Shown here: positions 1 to 6,937 of the stretch, piece after piece
Layout: each line of letters begins with the position of its first letter
Numbering within the stretch: the first letter of the stretch is position 1
Source: an uncultured Clostridia bacterium
Lineage (GTDB): Bacteria; Bacillota; Clostridia; Oscillospirales; CAG-272
Assembly (NCBI GenBank): GCA_937894775.1
Contig: CALAXC010000420.1
Location: 1-13,420, forward strand
Length of the DNA: 13,420 nt
Reading direction: 5' to 3'
Made by a program: the position numbers and the translations under genes
Notes under the pieces: model-generated
The model's input: only the letters and a program-made list of their open reading frames with translations
Databases searched by the model: none
Told to the model about the DNA's origin: nothing

Positions 1-1
1 G

Positions 2-100
2 GATGCTCCGCGAGACTTGGGAGCAGTGGAGCAGATTGTCATTGATGATCTGTTGCGTGGCGCGGATGATATGCTGTGCTTAGCATTCTTCAACTTTTAA
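2..100 (+). CDS. C-terminal end of an unidentified protein (5' end outside window)
   Basis: An open frame runs from the first bases to a TAA at 98-100. The 32 visible residues end in the hydrophobic tail CLAFFNF and include an acidic stretch (IVIDDLLRGADD). The frame is on the same strand as the following genes and stops 27 bases before the next start, which fits the last part of an upstream gene in the same operon. The fragment is too short to assign a family. Confidence 0.6.
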   Translation, partial: DAPRDLGAVEQIVIDDLLRGADDMLCLAFFNF

Positions 101-127
101 GAGCACATTGCAGGAAAGGAATAACAA

Positions 128-622
128 ATGAGTAACCAAAACAAAAAATGCTTTAGCCTTCAATCCTTGGCAGACGAGGTAGTCACCCGTCCTGCACCTG
201 AAAGCTGTGAAGAGATCGCTCGTCTTCTCTCGGATCTGCCGCTTTGGAGTTCCTTCATCAATAAGACTCCCAAGCCCGAGCAAAAAAGAGCGTATGAATT
301 GCTAACGGAAAAGTCCGCCTCTCCAACCCCGGAGGAAATTCTGTTTATGGCAGAGATCGGTTGCGGAAAATATCATAAAATCCGCCAAGATGGAGACTTC
401 GAAGGATTTGATTCGGCCAAAGCAAAGGAGCTATATAAACAGTATTGTGAGCTGACAGGCAGTGAAGAGGTAAAGTATATTCTTAATAACTTTGATGATT
501 TCGCTAACTTGTGTTACAGGTCTTTTTCGCGCAGAAGAAACCGAGACGATCGAGCAGCCATGCGGGAAAACGCAACGCTGTCGACTTCCCGTGATCCCGA
601 TAGCGAGGAATGGAAGAAATAA
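128..622 (+). CDS. Hypothetical protein, 164 aa, probably helical
   Basis: I do not recognise this protein. An AGGAAAGGA ribosome site lies just upstream of the ATG. The sequence is mixed charged and helical, with no signal peptide or membrane segment. Residues about 50-115 look like short helical pairs (for example YELLTEK and ELYKQYCELTG), loosely reminiscent of TPR/Sel1-type proteins, but no repeat consensus is clear. The last 35 residues are very basic and then acidic, rich in R, D, E and S (from about SFSRRRNRDD), and are probably a disordered tail. It sits first in a run of co-directional genes, 58 bases ahead of a Sel1-like gene. A cytoplasmic role is likely; function unknown. Confidence 0.75.
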   Translation: MSNQNKKCFSLQSLADEVVTRPAPESCEEIARLLSDLPLWSSFINKTPKPEQKRAYELLTEKSASPTPEEILFMAEIGCGKYHKIRQDGDFEGFDSAKAKELYKQYCELTGSEEVKYILNNFDDFANLCYRSFSRRRNRDDRAAMRENATLSTSRDPDSEEWKK

Positions 623-680
623 ACCGTCGTGACAATCACTTTGAATTATCGCAACAGAATACTTGATAGGAGGTGTAGCG

Positions 681-1205
681 ATGTCAAGCTGGGAAGCAGC
701 AAGAGAAGCGTGGGAGCTTAAACATATGCAAAGAATGGAAGCTGCCATTGAAGATGCGGAAAAAGGAGACCCCGAGGCTATGGTAATTATGGCGATCGGC
801 ATATATCACACGCAGTATAATTGTGAAGATCAGGCAATACAGATTCTTAAGGACGCTTCGGACAAAGGAAGCGGAAGGGCGAGCTGGCTACTTGCAGATA
901 TTTATGCAGGTAAAGGCGCATTGATAAATTTTATAAAAATCGAGAAATATTGCAGACGTGCTATGGCGGACGGAAACGTGTATTCGGACGAGAATGAGGA
1001 CGATGCGTTATGTCATGCCATTTTCGATTGGGTCGATAGGTTCCACCGCAAGTGGCAGGAAGTGGAGGAAGGCTTCTGGCCTGACGGAAAATATTATTTG
1101 TATCCTACGGGACGCTATATGAAGAACGCATTTCGCGGTATCGGCAAGAAGGCAGCTCTCAAAAAACGCCGCGAGGAAAAAAATAATAAGAAAAGCGATT
1201 CATAA
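681..1205 (+). CDS. Sel1-like repeat protein, 174 aa
   Basis: Residues about 20-100 hold two Sel1/TPR-type helical pairs: an AEKGDPEAMVIMAIGIY unit, then ASDKGSGRASWLLADIYAG, then the start of a third (YCRRAMADGN). These units form alpha-alpha superhelices that bind other proteins. The C-terminal 70 residues do not follow the repeat: they carry an aromatic stretch (FWPDGKYYLYPTGRYMKNAF) and a strongly basic end rich in K and R. The ATG at 681 is preferred to the in-frame TTG at 663 because AGGAGGTG at 669-676 lies between them at the right distance from the ATG. No signal peptide, so cytoplasmic. It is followed 36 bases later by the leucine-rich-repeat gene. The partner is unknown. Confidence 0.85.
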   Translation: MSSWEAAREAWELKHMQRMEAAIEDAEKGDPEAMVIMAIGIYHTQYNCEDQAIQILKDASDKGSGRASWLLADIYAGKGALINFIKIEKYCRRAMADGNVYSDENEDDALCHAIFDWVDRFHRKWQEVEEGFWPDGKYYLYPTGRYMKNAFRGIGKKAALKKRREEKNNKKSDS

Positions 1206-1241
1206 TTTAATGAAAACAAAGTGCCAAAGGGAGTGATGCTT

Positions 1242-2240
1242 ATGGCAAAAAAACTCTATTTACATATCAAATGGGATGAAACGATCGAAAAAAACGGTTC
1301 CAAAGCGGGTGATCGCGGCATCTATGATGTCCAAATCACCGAAGGCAGTGAAGTGAGGCTTTGGGGTCATAGCGAAAAAGCAATCGTTAGAAGGCTCACC
1401 GATGACGAGGTAACTCTGTTTGTTCCGAACAAAGGCGAGTATGTCTTCAAATTAAACGAGACTGCAAGGATCTCCTACACAAGCGGCTATCAGGTTGCGG
1501 GAGACTGGGTGGATGAAAGCTTGATCTTTGATGTTAAGCTATCCGATATGTCCCTAAGTGAATACGAGAGATCTCTGCCGGACTTTGAGATCAAGGACGG
1601 TGTACTCATCAAGTCACGTGCAAAGGGTGACGTGATCGTTGTTCCCGAAGGAGTTGTCGAGATCGGTCACAAGGCTTTTTGCGAGACAAAGCTCAAGGAA
1701 GTGGTACTGCCATCCACTCTTAAGAAGATCAGTTCATTCGCCTTTTCAGACTGCCGCTATTTAAAAAGAGTCACGCTCCCCGACGGAATTGAGGTGCTGG
1801 GCTTCTATGCCTTCGCGGACACGGGAATTGAGGATATCAATTTTCCGGACAGTCTTATGGAAATTGACAATGCCGCTTTCAGGGGTACTCCGTTTATGGA
1901 GAAGCTTAAGGACGAACAGTTTGTTGTCTTGGGTGAACGTTTCCTTTGCCTTTACAACGGTTACGACGAGACTATTGAGGTTCCCAATGGAGTCGAGGTC
2001 ATCTGCTCCGGTGCTTTTACCGACAGAAAATCCGAAGACTACCCTTATTTTCTCACACCGACAAGAATCATTTTGCCCGATAGCGTGAAACGGATTGAGG
2101 AAGGTGCTTTCAAATACTTGCGCGGACTAAAAGAGATCAATCTGCGCAAGGATTTGGAGATTGCCGAAAACGCCTTTGACTACTCGGGCTATGAGGGAAA
2201 GTTCAAGGCTTTTCTTGCCTCCAAGGGTGAGCCAAAATGA
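1242..2240 (+). CDS. BspA-type leucine-rich repeat protein with N-terminal beta-rich domain, 332 aa
   Basis: Residues about 116-312 carry BspA/LRR_5-type repeats with the pattern IPDGVEVIGxxAFxxxxLKEVxLPxSL; clear units include EGVVEIGHKAF, DGIEVLGFYAF, DSLMEIDNAAF, NGVEVICSGAF and DSVKRIEEGAF. These form curved solenoids that bind proteins. Residues 1-103 are a separate beta-rich domain ending in YQVAGDWVDESLIFDV, which closely resembles the C-terminal half of the protein at 11494-12153 (YMVAGDFVSQSL). Many BspA proteins are secreted, but this one has no signal peptide or cell-wall anchor, so it is probably intracellular. The ATG at 1242 is chosen because AAAGGGAG (1226-1232) sits 9 bases before it; ATG 1236 and GTG 1221 fit worse. 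Its stop overlaps the next start (ATGA), implying translational coupling. Confidence 0.88.
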   Translation: MAKKLYLHIKWDETIEKNGSKAGDRGIYDVQITEGSEVRLWGHSEKAIVRRLTDDEVTLFVPNKGEYVFKLNETARISYTSGYQVAGDWVDESLIFDVKLSDMSLSEYERSLPDFEIKDGVLIKSRAKGDVIVVPEGVVEIGHKAFCETKLKEVVLPSTLKKISSFAFSDCRYLKRVTLPDGIEVLGFYAFADTGIEDINFPDSLMEIDNAAFRGTPFMEKLKDEQFVVLGERFLCLYNGYDETIEVPNGVEVICSGAFTDRKSEDYPYFLTPTRIILPDSVKRIEEGAFKYLRGLKEINLRKDLEIAENAFDYSGYEGKFKAFLASKGEPK

Positions 2241-2701
2241 AGAAATTAGCAAAGCTTTGCAAAGAATACATAGAACAAGGCGGTGAGCCTATCGTAAGCG
2301 CAGCCTTCGGGCTTCGCATGGCAGAGATCAATATGAGTGAGGTTCAGCTCTATATGCTTGAGAATAAGGACGCTTCATTCAATGAACTGTTATTTATGTT
2401 GATAGACAGAACCGGACAAAAGGATAGCGACGTATACAAGAGAGCCAGGATCGATCGAAGACTCTTTTCCAAGATCCGTTCGAGCAAAAAATACGTTCCG
2501 TGCAAGAAAACGGTTGTTGCCTTGTGTCTTGCCCTTGAGCTTTCGAGAGAAGATGCGGACGCGCTTTTGTCTTCTGCCGGATACAGCCTGTCAAGATCGG
2601 AGGAATACGATCTTGCTATTGCATTTTGCATATCACGACAGGTTTTTGATTTTAACGATATTAACGAAATGCTTTATGAGCTTGGATTTGATGTGTTTTA
2701 A
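2237..2701 (+). CDS. Cro/C1-like helix-turn-helix protein, 154 aa
   Basis: Residues about 46-150 match a common Firmicutes HTH-like domain I recall, often found at the end of macro-domain and other accessory proteins. Its landmarks are SFNELLFMLIDRTGQKDSDVYKRARIDRRLFSKIRSS, then a KTVVALCLALEL helix and the LLSSAGYSLS segment. Whether this domain binds DNA, RNA or protein is not settled by the sequence. Residues 1-45 form a helical extension and no macro domain is present. The start overlaps the upstream stop as ATGA, so it should be co-translated with the leucine-rich-repeat protein. The stop at 2699-2701 is followed within 3 bases by a palindrome that recurs after the other HTH gene of this window, which suggests it may regulate that site. 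Confidence 0.8.
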   Translation: MKKLAKLCKEYIEQGGEPIVSAAFGLRMAEINMSEVQLYMLENKDASFNELLFMLIDRTGQKDSDVYKRARIDRRLFSKIRSSKKYVPCKKTVVALCLALELSREDADALLSSAGYSLSRSEEYDLAIAFCISRQVFDFNDINEMLYELGFDVF

Positions 2702-2704
2702 AAT

Positions 2705-2748
2705 GTCGCTGTAAAAGCGACCACGGCAAAGGGGAAACATGAGATAAT
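2705..2748 (+). promoter_or_regulatory. Palindromic operator with -10 box, copy 1
   Basis: GTCGCT-gtaaa-AGCGAC is a perfect 6-bp inverted repeat at 2705-2721. A -10-like GATAAT starts at 2743, exactly 38 bases after the palindrome begins. The same arrangement, with the same 38-base distance and a shared ATAATATA, occurs at 4291-4334. No good -35 hexamer is visible; at 17-bp spacing it would fall on the right arm of the palindrome. That fits an activator-dependent or repressor-blocked promoter for the DUF1963 gene that starts at 2771. Confidence 0.6.
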
Positions 2749-2770
2749 ATAGCCACAAGGAGGGATAAGC

Positions 2771-3394
2771 ATGAATAGTATTAGATTGAAAACGAGCTAC
2801 GTGGATGAGAAACTGCCTGTTGGCGCATCCAAGCTCTTCGGCGCACCCGATATTTTCGATGGCTTTGAATGGCCCACCATTGAGGTGGACGGCGAGGAAT
2901 ATGATCTTTCCTTTGTCGGACAGATCAATCTTGCCGAAGCTACAAAATTCGATAAGGACGGTATTCTGCCAAAGAACGGAATGCTGTACTTCTTCTATGA
3001 TCTTGACGAAATGCCTCACGATCCGAGCGATGAAAGTGCCTGTCGTGTGATTTATCACGAAAGAGATGATGACCTCCACGCCATCAGCTACGTTGATGAG
3101 GACGGCGAAGATTTGTCCTTCAGAGAAATGAAGGTAGAATTCCAATTGGTCGAGGCTGGCTTTTTGGCAGATGACAGCGAAACACACCTGCTTCTCGGCG
3201 AGCCTTCCATAGATAACGGCTTTTGGTACGAGTGCATCGACGGCTGGCAGATGCTCTTCCAGCTTGATTCGATGGAAACGGATGATGTTTGCATCAATTT
3301 CACCGACGAAGGCTTCCTGTGCTTCTATATTGACAAAGATAAGCTGAAGGTGCAGGACTTCTCCGACGTGAGAATCATGCAGATATACACTTAA
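2771..3394 (+). CDS. DUF1963 (YwqG-like) protein, 207 aa
   Basis: This is a compact member of the DUF1963/YwqG family. Family landmarks in order are: SKLFGAPDIFDGFEWP (residues 20-35, the usual S-K-x-G-G-x-P ... W-P), LSFVGQINLAEA (46-57, the F-x-Q-I-N strand), LPKNGMLYFFYD (66-77), HLLLGEPSIDNG (139-150, the family's L-L-G-x-P), WQMLFQLDS (159-167) and GFLCFYIDKDKLKVQDFSDV (181-200). Usual members are somewhat longer, about 240-290 residues. Their biochemical role is not established to my knowledge; they recur in bacterial accessory gene arrays. GGAGGGAT precedes the ATG. It is the first gene after the palindromic promoter, and a zinc-ribbon gene follows after 11 bases. A divergent paralogue lies at 9653-10546. 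Confidence 0.88.
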   Translation: MNSIRLKTSYVDEKLPVGASKLFGAPDIFDGFEWPTIEVDGEEYDLSFVGQINLAEATKFDKDGILPKNGMLYFFYDLDEMPHDPSDESACRVIYHERDDDLHAISYVDEDGEDLSFREMKVEFQLVEAGFLADDSETHLLLGEPSIDNGFWYECIDGWQMLFQLDSMETDDVCINFTDEGFLCFYIDKDKLKVQDFSDVRIMQIYT

Positions 3395-3405
3395 GGAGGC
3401 ACGTT

Positions 3406-3615
3406 ATGGCTGTGAAAGTAAAATGCCCGTATTGCGGAAGTGAAAACGTAACCCGTCTGGACGGAAGCGGTGCTGTGAAAAAGTACGGTCCCGGTGTTAT
3501 GATCGACATTGCGCCCGATATCCTTCAGTGCAATAATTGCAAGAAGGAATTCAGGGATAATGTGTTCGATGATCTGACGATGGATGAGGCTCTTTTGGAG
3601 CAGAAGGATGACTGA
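3406..3615 (+). CDS. Small zinc-ribbon protein, 69 aa
   Basis: Two CxxC knuckles (C7-x2-C10 in CPYCGS and C42-x2-C45 in CNNC) are separated by a 31-residue hairpin, the layout of a single structural zinc ribbon. The acidic C-terminal tail (DDLTMDEALLEQKDD) may be an interaction peptide. There is no membrane segment or catalytic motif, so it is probably a protein- or nucleic-acid-binding adaptor. AAGGAGG lies 7 bases upstream of the ATG. It is sandwiched between the DUF1963 gene and the 92-residue gene with almost no spacing, so the three are surely one transcript. A second small zinc ribbon at 4638-4889 has the same CxxC plan but little other similarity. Confidence 0.85.
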   Translation: MAVKVKCPYCGSENVTRLDGSGAVKKYGPGVMIDIAPDILQCNNCKKEFRDNVFDDLTMDEALLEQKDD

Positions 3616-3617
3616 CT

Positions 3618-3896
3618 ATGAAAATTAAAATCATTGAGTATTTTTGGGCTGTCGGTCACAGAACAAAGAGAAAAGGCACGTATAAGCTACCACTTATTGA
3701 AGGCAAAACATTAAAACCGCACTTCGCCAATTTAAGAATTGACAAGGTGGAAGAAGATAAGGTTATCGTGTCTTTTAACCGTGATGACGGAACGCTTATC
3801 AAGGAGCTTGCGGTCGAAAAAGGCAAACAGAATTATTACCGCCCCATGTCGATGGATGGGGGCTATGAATACATATTGAAATTTACGAGATTTTAA
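3618..3896 (+). CDS. Small beta-rich protein, 92 aa
   Basis: I do not recognise a named family. The sequence alternates hydrophobic strands and turns (LRIDKVEEDKVIVSFNRDDGT, then LAVEKGKQNYY, then YEYILKFTRF). This order of strand, LxxGK/E, aromatic loop and closing F-x-F/T-x strand resembles, without close identity, the beta-rich modules at the N-termini of the proteins at 1242 and 5511 and in the protein at 11494. It may be a stand-alone version of that module. It starts 2 bases after the preceding stop, with only a weak AAGGATG ribosome site, suggesting coupling to the zinc-ribbon gene. It is the last gene before a likely terminator. Confidence 0.78.
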   Translation: MKIKIIEYFWAVGHRTKRKGTYKLPLIEGKTLKPHFANLRIDKVEEDKVIVSFNRDDGTLIKELAVEKGKQNYYRPMSMDGGYEYILKFTRF

Positions 3897-3909
3897 CGAG
3901 CGCTTTTTG

Positions 3910-3936
3910 GTCAGGTCTTTTCGGGATCTGACTTTT
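3910..3936 (+). terminator. Weak candidate terminator after the DUF1963 block
   Basis: GTCAGGTC (3910-3917) can pair with GATCTGAC (3925-3932), with one G-T wobble and a 7-base loop, followed by four T. It begins 13 bases after the stop of the 92-residue gene and before the promoter at 4005. The short T-run makes it weak. Confidence 0.45.
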
Positions 3937-4004
3937 AAAGCACGAATGAGGTCGCAAGAATGTGCGAAAGTCAATCTCTGAAAATGAAAGTTTGCTACAA
4001 TTGA

Positions 4005-4033
4005 TTGATGCCCGCTTGCGATGGTGATATAAT
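4005..4033 (+). promoter_or_regulatory. Sigma-A type promoter for the HTH regulator
   Basis: TTGATG (4005-4010) and a consensus TATAAT (4028-4033) are separated by exactly 17 bases. Transcription would start near 4040, giving a leader of about 40 bases before the ATG at 4083. No palindrome like those at 2705 and 4291 overlaps it. Confidence 0.65.
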
Positions 4034-4082
4034 AAAACAACGGCTGATTCTCTCGGCCTACAATACAAATAGGTGGAGTTTC

Positions 4083-4286
4083 ATGGAACGAAAATTAAGT
4101 TATAACAAGCTTTGGAAGCTGCTCATCGACCATAAAATGAGCAAGGGCGATTTGAGAAAAGCCATCGAACTGGCGCCAAATACGATGACAAAGCTGCGCA
4201 GAGATGAAGAAGTGTCAATGTCCGTTCTGATCAGAATTTGCGAGTATTTTGGCTGCAACATCGGTGATATCGTAGAGCTGGTTTAG
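4083..4286 (+). CDS. Small Cro/C1-type (YozG-like) HTH transcriptional regulator, 67 aa
   Basis: The whole protein is one HTH domain of the short Xre/YozG type (HTH_26): LSYNKLWKLLIDHKMSKGDLRKAIELAPNTMTKLRRDEEVSMSVLIRICEYFGCNIGDIVELV covers residues 5-67 in pieces, with the recognition helix around ELAPNTMTKLRR and the family ending C-x-I-x-D-I-x-E. Members are DNA-binding regulators, usually controlling their own neighbourhood. AGGTGGAG lies upstream of the ATG, which gives the usual family length of about 67-70. It has its own promoter, and its stop is followed after 4 bases by the palindromic promoter of the long downstream operon. It is therefore the best candidate regulator of that operator. 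Confidence 0.88.
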   Translation: MERKLSYNKLWKLLIDHKMSKGDLRKAIELAPNTMTKLRRDEEVSMSVLIRICEYFGCNIGDIVELV

Positions 4287-4290
4287 AAAT

Positions 4291-4334
4291 GTCGCTCCTA
4301 CAGCGACCAAAGGAAAAATTGAAAACAGTATAAT
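4291..4334 (+). promoter_or_regulatory. Palindromic operator with TATAAT box, copy 2
   Basis: GTCGCT-cctac-AGCGAC (4291-4307) repeats the palindrome at 2705-2721. TATAAT starts at 4329, again 38 bases from the left arm, and both copies continue into ATAATATA. The 5-base loop differs between copies, so the arms are what is conserved. A 17-bp-spaced -35 position would touch the right arm and shows no consensus. This should drive the operon beginning at 4397. Confidence 0.62.
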
Positions 4335-4338
4335 ATAA

Positions 4339-4355
4339 GTGTAACAGAGTTACAC
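4339..4355. repeat. Perfect 7-bp inverted repeat at the predicted transcription start
   Basis: GTGTAAC-aga-GTTACAC begins 5 bases after the TATAAT at 4329-4334, so it covers the expected start site. It could be a second operator or a 5' mRNA hairpin. It is absent from copy 1 of the promoter. Confidence 0.55.
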
Positions 4356-4396
4356 GGCGCGAAGGTTCAAAACCACTTTTTAATGGAGGAACGATC

Positions 4397-4624
4397 ATGG
4401 ATAAGAATGAATTCAAGAGTTTACTCGAAAAGGCTGAAAAGGGCGACTCGAACGCGATGTATCTCGTGGGGCTTGCATATGAAGTCGGCGACGGAGTCGA
4501 GGCAGATATCAACGAAGCAATTGCATGGATGAAAGGCGCTGACGAGCTTGGCAATAAGGATGCTCGTGCTTGGCTTGAGGATTACTATTTTGATGATGAT
4601 GCGGGCGTCCAGGCCCATTCTTGA
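4397..4624 (+). CDS. Single-repeat Sel1-like protein, 75 aa
   Basis: Residues 10-60 contain one clean Sel1 unit, LEKAEKGDSNAMYLVGLAYEVGDGVEADINEAIAWMKGADELGNKDARAWL given here as a description of the run: the G-D-x-x-A-M-x-x-x-G-x-x-Y-x-x-G core is followed by the second helix A-x-x-W-x-x-x-A and the start of another unit. The tail is acidic (YYFDDDAG). Most Sel1 proteins have several repeats, so this is a minimal version, perhaps a truncated or modular partner-binding piece. TGGAGGAAC precedes the ATG. It is the first gene of the long operon, and a zinc ribbon follows after 13 bases. Cytoplasmic; partner unknown. Confidence 0.82.
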   Translation: MDKNEFKSLLEKAEKGDSNAMYLVGLAYEVGDGVEADINEAIAWMKGADELGNKDARAWLEDYYFDDDAGVQAHS

Positions 4625-4637
4625 CAGGTGATGAATT

Positions 4638-4889
4638 ATGACAGAGAAAAAATTTCGTTGTTCGAAATGCGGAGCGATGGAAGTGATCCTCGCAGAGCAG
4701 AGCGCAGATCCCATGGGCATTAAGCCACCGAGATTCGTATGCCAAAAGTGTGGCAACGAATACGATGCGGATTCCGGCATTGGTGTGATCAATAATAAGA
4801 CGATCAACTCCTTCCCATCTCCGTCAAATGATCTTAACGTAGATGATCCGCTTACTGAAAGGATTAAATCCAAGAGAAAGACTGATTAA
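4638..4889 (+). CDS. Small zinc-ribbon protein, 83 aa
   Basis: C8-x2-C11 (CSKCG) and C35-x2-C38 (CQKCG) form one zinc ribbon over residues 5-42. The remaining 40 residues are polar and end in a basic KSKRKTD tail, which could be flexible or nucleic-acid binding. There is no membrane segment or enzymatic motif. The start ATG has an AGGTGATG ribosome site. It lies between two Sel1 genes, just as the 69-residue zinc ribbon lies between DUF1963 and beta-rich genes, so small zinc ribbons recur through the array. The function is not known. Confidence 0.82.
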   Translation: MTEKKFRCSKCGAMEVILAEQSADPMGIKPPRFVCQKCGNEYDADSGIGVINNKTINSFPSPSNDLNVDDPLTERIKSKRKTD

Positions 4890-4922
4890 GCTTTTCACAT
4901 TAACCCATTGGAGGATAAAGAT

Positions 4923-5501
4923 ATGTCAGCAGAATTTGAATATGCTATGCAGCAGAAAAAGAACGGCAATGTTGATGAAGCGAAGCTTTACTTTGAAAAG
5001 GCGGGCGATAACGGATATGCTGAGGCCTACATAGAGCTTGCTAAGCTCGCTATTCCCGAAGGCGGTGAACCGTACTACAATTTCTCCAAGCTTGACGTGA
5101 CTCTCTTGCCTTTGGGATATCACAAAGCCGAATTTGAATACTACAAAAAAGCCGCCGAGCTTGGTAACACCAGGGCCATGGTTTACATCGGCATCGCATA
5201 TAAGCAAGGATATCCCGTAAATCTAAATTGCGATATGGCGTTTAATTATTTTGCAAAGGCTACTGAATTAGGTGACGATTATCTCGCTCCCTACTATCTT
5301 GCCGAATGCTACGAAAATGCGCTCGGCACCGAGATGGACGAAAACGCAGCGGTGCTTTACTACACAATGTGTGCCGAGCACGGAAACATCCCTGCAATGC
5401 TTGCTCTTGCAAGAATTTATAAAGAGGGTCTTGGTAGTATTGAAAAGGATGAACAAAAATCTACAAGATACTTCTTTATGAGTGGTATCGGCAGAGATTA
5501 G
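4923..5501 (+). CDS. Sel1 repeat protein, 192 aa
   Basis: Several Sel1/TPR units span the protein: FEYAMQQKKNGNVDEAKLYF (about 5-24), AGDNGYAEAYIELAKLA (27-43), AAELGNTRAMVYIGIAYKQGYPV (77-99), ATELGDDYLAPYYLAECYENALGT (113-136) and CAEHGNIPAMLALARIYKEGLG (150-171). An insert at about 44-68 interrupts the repeats. Such proteins are superhelical scaffolds for protein partners. The ATG at 4923 is preferred to TTG 4908 because GGAGG (4910-4914) lies between them, 8 bases before the ATG. No signal peptide, so cytoplasmic. The next gene starts 9 bases after its stop, and both probably work in the same complex or pathway. Confidence 0.87.
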   Translation: MSAEFEYAMQQKKNGNVDEAKLYFEKAGDNGYAEAYIELAKLAIPEGGEPYYNFSKLDVTLLPLGYHKAEFEYYKKAAELGNTRAMVYIGIAYKQGYPVNLNCDMAFNYFAKATELGDDYLAPYYLAECYENALGTEMDENAAVLYYTMCAEHGNIPAMLALARIYKEGLGSIEKDEQKSTRYFFMSGIGRD

Positions 5502-5510
5502 GAGAAAGAT

Positions 5511-6932
5511 ATGAAATATCCCATTGTATTAAAATATAACTATTCTTACATAAGCTCCGGCAACTATTATAAGGAGGCTGTAAGGGAGTACTATCAGCTT
5601 TTTACGGATAGCAAGAATTTTGAAACGTTTGCCTTTGGATTCACTCCGACGGACATTCTTTTGACTGTCAAAGAAGTTTCCGAGAACGAGATCTCCTGTG
5701 AGCATACGTTCAGCATTTACTCAAAGTCTTATACCTTCTCGCACGACCGCGAGACGATCACCAACTCCTTTGTCCTCAAAAAAGGCGAGGCAATCGAGAG
5801 CAAATGCTACGATACCTATTGGAGATATGCATCCGGCGGTGAAAACGGACCGGCAACCTTGCGCGTTGAGTGGATAACCTACGATCAGTTCTATGATGAG
5901 TGTCTTGAAAGCGTAAAGGAGAGCAACAGCAATGCCATAAGATTTGCTTCTCATCTTATCAAGACCGGGGAGTACGATACCGCCTTCAAGATTCTTGATG
6001 CGGCAGATGAAGAATGCTATGAGCTTGGGCTTTGCTACGAGATGGGCTACGGCACGGAGATCGATCTTGACCGCGCGCTGAACATTTATTTAAAACAGAG
6101 ATTGAACGGCTACGCCGATCAAGGAATCGAAAGAATCGTCGAAAAGCTTGAAAACAAGAAGATCAAGCTCGATTCGGTAAAGAAGACAGTCATTCTTGAA
6201 AGGCTCGGTCAATACAAGGCGGCGTATTCCAATGCCAAGATCCCGAGAGAGCTTGGTGACAACGATCCTTCCGACCTTCGTAGAAACGTTGAACTTAGTA
6301 TTATTTGGTTCTTGACGCTCGGACGTCCGTATAACGATCCTATGAGTTATATCGCACCACCGACGTCGCACACGACTCGCCACCTTGCAGAATACTATGA
6401 CCTTGTGAACGGCGTTCCCGAGAACGAACGTAAGGTATATTACAAAAGGTGGGAGGAGCGCGACGAATACGAAGGCGGAACAAATACCAAGGAGCGCTTC
6501 TACGAAGAAAATATCATCGAAACGCTTCGTGCCGAGGCGGAAAAGGGGGATATCATTGCACAGGCGGTGCTTGCCATTCAGTATTACGATAAAGTTGATG
6601 ATCATGCTCATTTTGCAGAGCTGCTTGACGGATGTAAAAAAGAGGAAAAGGGTCTTGGATACTACTTCCTCGGTCTTTATTATAATTACGCAGCCCAAAA
6701 AGCAGAAACTGAGCAGGACTGCCTTGCAAACACCGAAAAGGCGCTCAGCTTCTTCGAACGCTCGCTAAACAAGGATTTTCATCTCGCCGTTGCACCGCTT
6801 GCGGATGAGATCGTGAAGGAGCACCCACAGCTCGCGCTTGAAATCCTTCAAAAACATGAGCCGTACATTCCGTATATTCAATATAGTTTCACTGAAAAAT
6901 ACTACGACATACTTGAAAAGTTGAGAGGTTGA
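5511..6932 (+). CDS. Large protein with beta-rich N-terminal module and Sel1/TPR repeats, 473 aa
   Basis: Residues about 36-123 form a beta-rich module with the landmarks GFTPTDILLTV, FVLKKGEAIE and ATLRVEWIT. The first half of the protein at 11494-12153 carries the same series (GFDPLDVLSV, LRQGETL, ATIRWLT), so the two modules appear homologous. The rest is helical repeat: YELGLCYEMGYGTEIDLDRALNIY near 170-193 is a good Sel1 unit, and about 335-440 holds further units (LRAEAEKGDIIAQAVLAIQYY, GYYFLGLYYNYA, ALSFFERSLNKDFHLAVAPL). The centre is divergent. AGGAGAAAG precedes the ATG. No signal peptide or membrane segment. A binding scaffold with an extra recognition domain is the best reading; the ligand is unknown. 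Confidence 0.85.
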   Translation: MKYPIVLKYNYSYISSGNYYKEAVREYYQLFTDSKNFETFAFGFTPTDILLTVKEVSENEISCEHTFSIYSKSYTFSHDRETITNSFVLKKGEAIESKCYDTYWRYASGGENGPATLRVEWITYDQFYDECLESVKESNSNAIRFASHLIKTGEYDTAFKILDAADEECYELGLCYEMGYGTEIDLDRALNIYLKQRLNGYADQGIERIVEKLENKKIKLDSVKKTVILERLGQYKAAYSNAKIPRELGDNDPSDLRRNVELSIIWFLTLGRPYNDPMSYIAPPTSHTTRHLAEYYDLVNGVPENERKVYYKRWEERDEYEGGTNTKERFYEENIIETLRAEAEKGDIIAQAVLAIQYYDKVDDHAHFAELLDGCKKEEKGLGYYFLGLYYNYAAQKAETEQDCLANTEKALSFFERSLNKDFHLAVAPLADEIVKEHPQLALEILQKHEPYIPYIQYSFTEKYYDILEKLRG

Positions 6933-6937
6933 TTACC

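Noticed and set aside
500..622. Frameshift near the C-terminus of the 164-residue protein
   Set aside because: The end is oddly charged, but the alternative frames give no better continuation and the following ribosome site and gene are intact.
2633..3187. 184-residue minus-strand open frame across the promoter at 2705
   Set aside because: It covers the start of the DUF1963 gene, whose family landmarks are unambiguous, and it has no start signal.
6090..6698. 202-residue minus-strand open frame
   Set aside because: Shadow of the 473-residue gene; hydrophobic and cysteine-rich from reverse reading, with no ribosome site or recognisable domain.
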